Of a stretch of 64,000 nucleotides of DNA, positions 61,139 through 64,000 are shown piece after piece. This stretch comes from Planctomycetales bacterium (GTDB taxonomy: Bacteria > Planctomycetota > Planctomycetia > Isosphaerales > Isosphaeraceae): positions 1 to 64,000 of the forward strand of contig DAIDKV010000082.1 of assembly GCA_027449865.1 (NCBI GenBank). The letters are read 5' to 3'. Numbering within the stretch: the stretch's first letter is position 1; each line of letters begins with the position of its first letter. Under the pieces are notes generated by a model. It worked only from the letters and a program-made list of their open reading frames with translations, had not been told where the DNA came from and did no database searches. A program made the translations under genes and the position numbers.

Positions 61139-62644
61139 TTAACGGACCTCGATCGGCTCGATGGAGAGTTGCCCCTCGACCAGCGCCACCGGCACAAACG
61201 CCTCGAAGGGCGCCACGCCGTCGAGGCTGGAATCGGAGAGCTTGATGTGAACGGCGTCCACGGTCGTCTGGTTCCACGACGGATCGATTGCGATCCATCG
61301 GTTATTGACGAAGACTTCGTCCCACATGTGGTAACCAAACCCGCCCGCATCCTCGACATAGATCAGGCCGACGACAACCCGGGAGGGGATTCCGGAGGCC
61401 CGGCAGATCGCGGCGGCCAGGACGGAATGCTCCGAGCAATCTCCTTGCAGGTTACGGGCCACGTCGGCCGCGGGGGCGAAGGCGACGGTGAAATCCTTTT
61501 TCCGGATCTTCTTGTAAACCCATTCGTTGATTGCCCGGGCCTTTTCCCAGGGGTCGACGATCCCCTGGGTAATCTCCGAGGCCAGGCTCCGGACGCGGGT
61601 GTCGTCGCTGTTGATCAGGGCGTTGGGCTGGAGGAATTGGGGGTCAACCTCGCCGCCGACGGGCGCCCCGTCAAGCGGTCCGACGCTCTTGATCTCAACG
61701 ATCGCCGTGTTTGTCGCGCCGTCCTGCTTCTGGACCGCCTGCCGCGCATCGACCGGGAAAACCTGCGTGGGGTCCTGCTTCTTGAGAGTCACCCGATAGC
61801 GGACCTGGCGTGTCTGGTCGGGGTTGGAGATGGGCCGAGGAACCTTCACCATCGTCTCGGCGATCATGTTGAACTGAACCGAGCCGGCAGGCGCAAGGGC
61901 GGCCTCTCGACTCGTCCGGTAGTAGACCATCCCGCCCATGATGTCCTGCTCGGACTTGAGAACCTGCCCCCTGGGATCGACGAAGACGCGGGAGTCGTAC
62001 TCGGGACGATGCTTGCCGTCGACCGTGGTGATCAGGTCGACGCGGAGCAGGTCGCGCTTCGAGCCGTCGCCGAGGACGGTCGGATCGATCGACTTCGCGG
62101 TCAACTCCTGGTCACAGACCTTGTTCAGCTCGGGGATGTAGACCCGAATCCGCCGCGACTCGCCGGGCTTCATCGGCTGCTTCGTCATGCTTTGCTCGGG
62201 ACCGTAGGGCCCCCGGATCTCGGCCGACCAGGGGATGGTCTGCGAGACCGACTGGCCGCCCGCCTTCATGCTCAGCTTCATCCGTCCGCCGATCACGTCG
62301 CCGTGGACGCGGATGTCCTGGTTTCCGCCCGCGTCGGTACGGGTATCCAGGCGGAGGACCTGGCCGTCGAGGGTCTCGATCGTCCCGTACATCAGCTTGA
62401 CGACCGACTCGTCCTGCCCGCGCTTCAACCGCATCTCGGCGTCGATCCGGACGCGGTTGTACTCGCGCTCCTTGTCGGCGACCTTCTCGACCCAGGTGTG
62501 GACGTGCCCAATCTTGGAGCCGGAAAGATAAACGGCGTCCCAGGTATCCTGGGCCCGAACGGCGGGCACCGCCAGCACAAGAGCCATCGCCGCCAGCAGC
62601 GCGGCGGACGAATCCCGCCTGGGGCGGGGAACCATTCGCTTCAT
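61139..62644 (-). CDS. Secreted transglutaminase-like (cysteine protease fold) protein
   Basis: A 501-residue protein with a signal peptide ending near AVRA-QD. The N-terminal 300 residues form a beta-rich region found in planctomycete proteins with this domain (KIGHVHTWVEKVADKEREY). The C-terminal transglutaminase core has the full catalytic triad: Cys in GDCSEHSVL, His in GYHMWDEVFV and Asp in IDPSWNQ. Such proteins may cross-link or cleave proteins or act as peptidases. AAAGGAG six bases before the ATG at 62644 sets the start; the track begins 44 codons earlier. The next gene downstream is the multi-BON protein. Substrates are unknown. Confidence 0.87.
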   Translation of the reverse strand: MKRMVPRPRRDSSAALLAAMALVLAVPAVRAQDTWDAVYLSGSKIGHVHTWVEKVADKEREYNRVRIDAEMRLKRGQDESVVKLMYGTIETLDGQVLRLDTRTDAGGNQDIRVHGDVIGGRMKLSMKAGGQSVSQTIPWSAEIRGPYGPEQSMTKQPMKPGESRRIRVYIPELNKVCDQELTAKSIDPTVLGDGSKRDLLRVDLITTVDGKHRPEYDSRVFVDPRGQVLKSEQDIMGGMVYYRTSREAALAPAGSVQFNMIAETMVKVPRPISNPDQTRQVRYRVTLKKQDPTQVFPVDARQAVQKQDGATNTAIVEIKSVGPLDGAPVGGEVDPQFLQPNALINSDDTRVRSLASEITQGIVDPWEKARAINEWVYKKIRKKDFTVAFAPAADVARNLQGDCSEHSVLAAAICRASGIPSRVVVGLIYVEDAGGFGYHMWDEVFVNNRWIAIDPSWNQTTVDAVHIKLSDSSLDGVAPFEAFVPVALVEGQLSIEPIEVR

Positions 62645-63068
62645 CGATGACTCCTTTCCGGATCGTCGCTCGAGGGGAGTAGGTGGCATCCGGTCGCTCC
62701 CGGGCCGGCCTTCCCAATCGTGACGACTCTCTACCCTCAAGGAGAGGGCTTCCTGGGCGACGCCAGGTAACCCCAACGTTACCGCCCACCGGCCTCGTCC
62801 GGGCGAGCCTCGCCTCTCGGCGAGAGTCGTCGACTTCCAGGCCGGTGACCGTTACGCCGGAAAGATCGTCTGAGTCGTCCCTCGGCTCCCGCAGGCCGGT
62901 TGTCTCGGTGAGACGGAGCTTTCGGGCTCATGCCGGACACCGCGGGCTTACCGAGGCGAGCAATATGCTGGCAATATACCGAGGAATACGTTCGGTTTCC
63001 AGATGGCGTGGCCTCAGCGGTTGAGGGCGCCGGAGACCCTCCTCGGCGGAATCGGCCGACGAGGGTGA
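62645..63068. other. Intergenic region upstream of the transglutaminase-like gene
   Basis: About 420 bases between the small BON-like gene and the transglutaminase-like start hold no convincing gene. A six-base stem CTCGCC-TCTC-GGCGAG lies at 62809-62824. Minus-strand promoter elements for the transglutaminase-like gene are expected here, but I could not identify a clear pair. Codon content and ORF arrangement suggest it is non-coding. Confidence 0.4.
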
Positions 63069-63296
63069 TTACCCGACCGTGATGTTCTCGGCGAAGCATT
63101 CGCCCGAGAGAAGCTCGAGCGCTCCGTGCATGGCAAGCTGCTTGGCGTGTCGCGAGGGAACCTGGCCGCTGACAATCACCTGGCCCCGTTCTTCCTTCAC
63201 GACAAGGTTCCGGATCCGGCCGTGCGTGAACTGGCGGACCCTGGCCTCCACCTGCTGGGCCAGGCTGGTTCTGGCCTCAGGAGCATTCAAAATCAT
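63069..63296 (-). CDS. Small BON-like protein, paralogue of the 20.1 kb gene
   Basis: A 75-residue protein without signal peptide. The segments VEARVRQFTHGRIRNLVV, ERGQVIVSGQVPSRHAKQLAMHGALEL and a final FAENITVG strand follow the same order as the 86-residue protein at 20074-20334, and both share GRIR and HAKQLA in aligned positions. It looks like a BON-type fold. The ATG at 63296 is used; the track adds 23 residues. The preceding ribosome-binding site (GAGAGTGG) is only moderate. Function is unknown; the paralogue lies in a signalling locus, this one does not. Confidence 0.7.
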   Translation of the reverse strand: MILNAPEARTSLAQQVEARVRQFTHGRIRNLVVKEERGQVIVSGQVPSRHAKQLAMHGALELLSGECFAENITVG

Positions 63297-63537
63297 GGTG
63301 CCACTCTCGAAGAGATGCGAAAAAAGGCCGCTTCCCTGGACGCGTCCGCAGCGATCATTCGTCACTTTGTCACTTCATGCTACCCCGTCGCCCCGGTTTT
63401 GCAAGCCGTTCAGGTCACGAATTTTCCAGGAAGATCCGGTTTCCAACGCTCGAAATCTCGGCAAAACACAGGTCCGAAAATTCCTATAGATGGCATCGAA
63501 CAGACCACATCGTCGGCCAGAAAAAGCAGTCGCGAAC

Positions 63538-64000
63538 TTAATCGGCACGAGGAAGCGAGAGTTCGGTGATCAGGCGTTCGAGAACCAGTCGGGGCTCGGC
63601 GGAACTTCCCCCCTTGAGATCGAGATCGGCCCGGAGGAGTGTGGCCGGAAGAGCATCCACCCGACGCGGGCCGAGATGGGCGTGCTGTTCGCCGGTCTGG
63701 CTGATCGCGCCGGGATAGATTCCGGCGGTCCGGCAGGCCTCGTCCAGCGAGATCCTCGCGCGTCGCAAATGGCCGGCATGGTGAATCTTCAGAAGAGAGA
63801 AGGTCATCGCCGCGAGGAGACCGACCGGGGCTTCCCCGGCAGCCAGCAAATCATCCAGCAATTCCAGTGCCGTCCTCGACTGGCCGATGGCGGCGGCATC
63901 AAGGACCTTCCAGACCGTCTCCACTCGACCGGCGCCGACCATTCGCGAGACGTCGGCCCGTTCAATCCGTTTCGCCTCGCCCACGTAGACCGAAAGCTTC
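63538..64000 (-). CDS. holA: DNA polymerase III delta subunit, C-terminal part (truncated by window edge)
   Basis: The open frame continues past the right edge, so only the 3' part is visible. The last about 154 residues read KLSVYVGEAKRIERADVSRMVGAG, then a helical TVWKVLDAAAIGQSRTALELLDDLLAAGEAPVGLLAAM segment and the terminal helices ARISLDEACRTAGI and LRADLDLKGGS, which match the C-terminal collar domain of HolA. HolA is the wrench subunit of the clamp loader that opens the beta clamp. The ORF track's ATG at 63984 is really a GTG codon inside the frame. The assignment rests on this region only. Confidence 0.75.
   Translation of the reverse strand, partial: KLSVYVGEAKRIERADVSRMVGAGRVETVWKVLDAAAIGQSRTALELLDDLLAAGEAPVGLLAAMTFSLLKIHHAGHLRRARISLDEACRTAGIYPGAISQTGEQHAHLGPRRVDALPATLLRADLDLKGGSSAEPRLVLERLITELSLPRAD

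Overview
This is a 64 kb window of high-GC, gene-dense chromosomal DNA, most likely from a planctomycete and probably of the Isosphaeraceae/Isosphaerales type. The support is indirect: a giant extracellular protein with an LEPR-XLL-like N-terminus (LESRQLLAA), a hopanoid set (shc-hpnH-hpnG), a MoxR/vWA/beta-propeller (bpX-type) cassette, three xylose-isomerase-like TIM-barrel proteins, Tat-dependent oxidoreductase/isomerase proteins, and a fused aroD-aroE. I saw no rRNA, tRNA, CRISPR array, insertion sequence or prophage.

Layout. 0.2-4.1 kb: endonuclease V, threonine aldolase and a UbiD-family decarboxylase. 4.1-12.9 kb: one 2928-residue repeat protein on the minus strand, the largest gene here. 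13.3-18.9 kb: cyclophilin, Tat aldo/keto reductase, vWA protein, TIM-barrel isomerase, SDR oxidoreductase and MaoC hydratase. 19.1-21.2 kb: a signalling locus with an ANTAR response regulator, a small BON-like protein and a soluble histidine kinase; a long hairpin lies after the regulator. 21.2-25.4 kb (minus): a coiled-coil lipoprotein, a LapA-domain protein, and the overlapping genes aroDE, aroK and prepilin peptidase. 25.6-30.3 kb: a DUF433/DUF5615 toxin-antitoxin-like pair, mutL, an esterase and an AI-2E family exporter.

30.4-38.6 kb (plus) is the most unusual part: five tightly coupled genes, with 4-nt overlaps at three of the four junctions, encoding a small unknown protein, a MoxR AAA+ ATPase, a second small unknown protein, a vWA-like plus beta-propeller protein, and a helical-repeat plus beta-propeller protein. 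This matches the architecture of the MoxR-vWA-beta-propeller (bpX) ternary systems, which have been proposed to be NTP-dependent conflict or stress systems. 38.8-44.0 kb: rpsO and pnp, then an NtrB/NtrC-like two-component pair. 44.1-51.9 kb (minus): an envelope-glycan cluster with three glycosyltransferase families, a NodB-like deacetylase, a methyltransferase, a CDP-alcohol phosphatidyltransferase and a 47-residue membrane protein missed by the ORF track. Most of its genes overlap by 4-8 nt. 52.1-55.2 kb: two TIM-barrel isomerases and two unknown proteins. 55.3-59.3 kb (minus): shc, hpnH and hpnG, which together would make squalene-derived hopene and elongate it to ribosyl hopanoids. 59.5-64 kb (minus): a multi-BON secreted protein, a transglutaminase-like protein, a second small BON-like protein, and the 3' part of a DNA polymerase III delta subunit gene cut by the window edge.

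Start sites were chosen by eye from Shine-Dalgarno spacing, family length and overlaps; several ORF-track starts were shortened, and some GTG/TTG starts are used. All family calls come from motif recognition without a database search.
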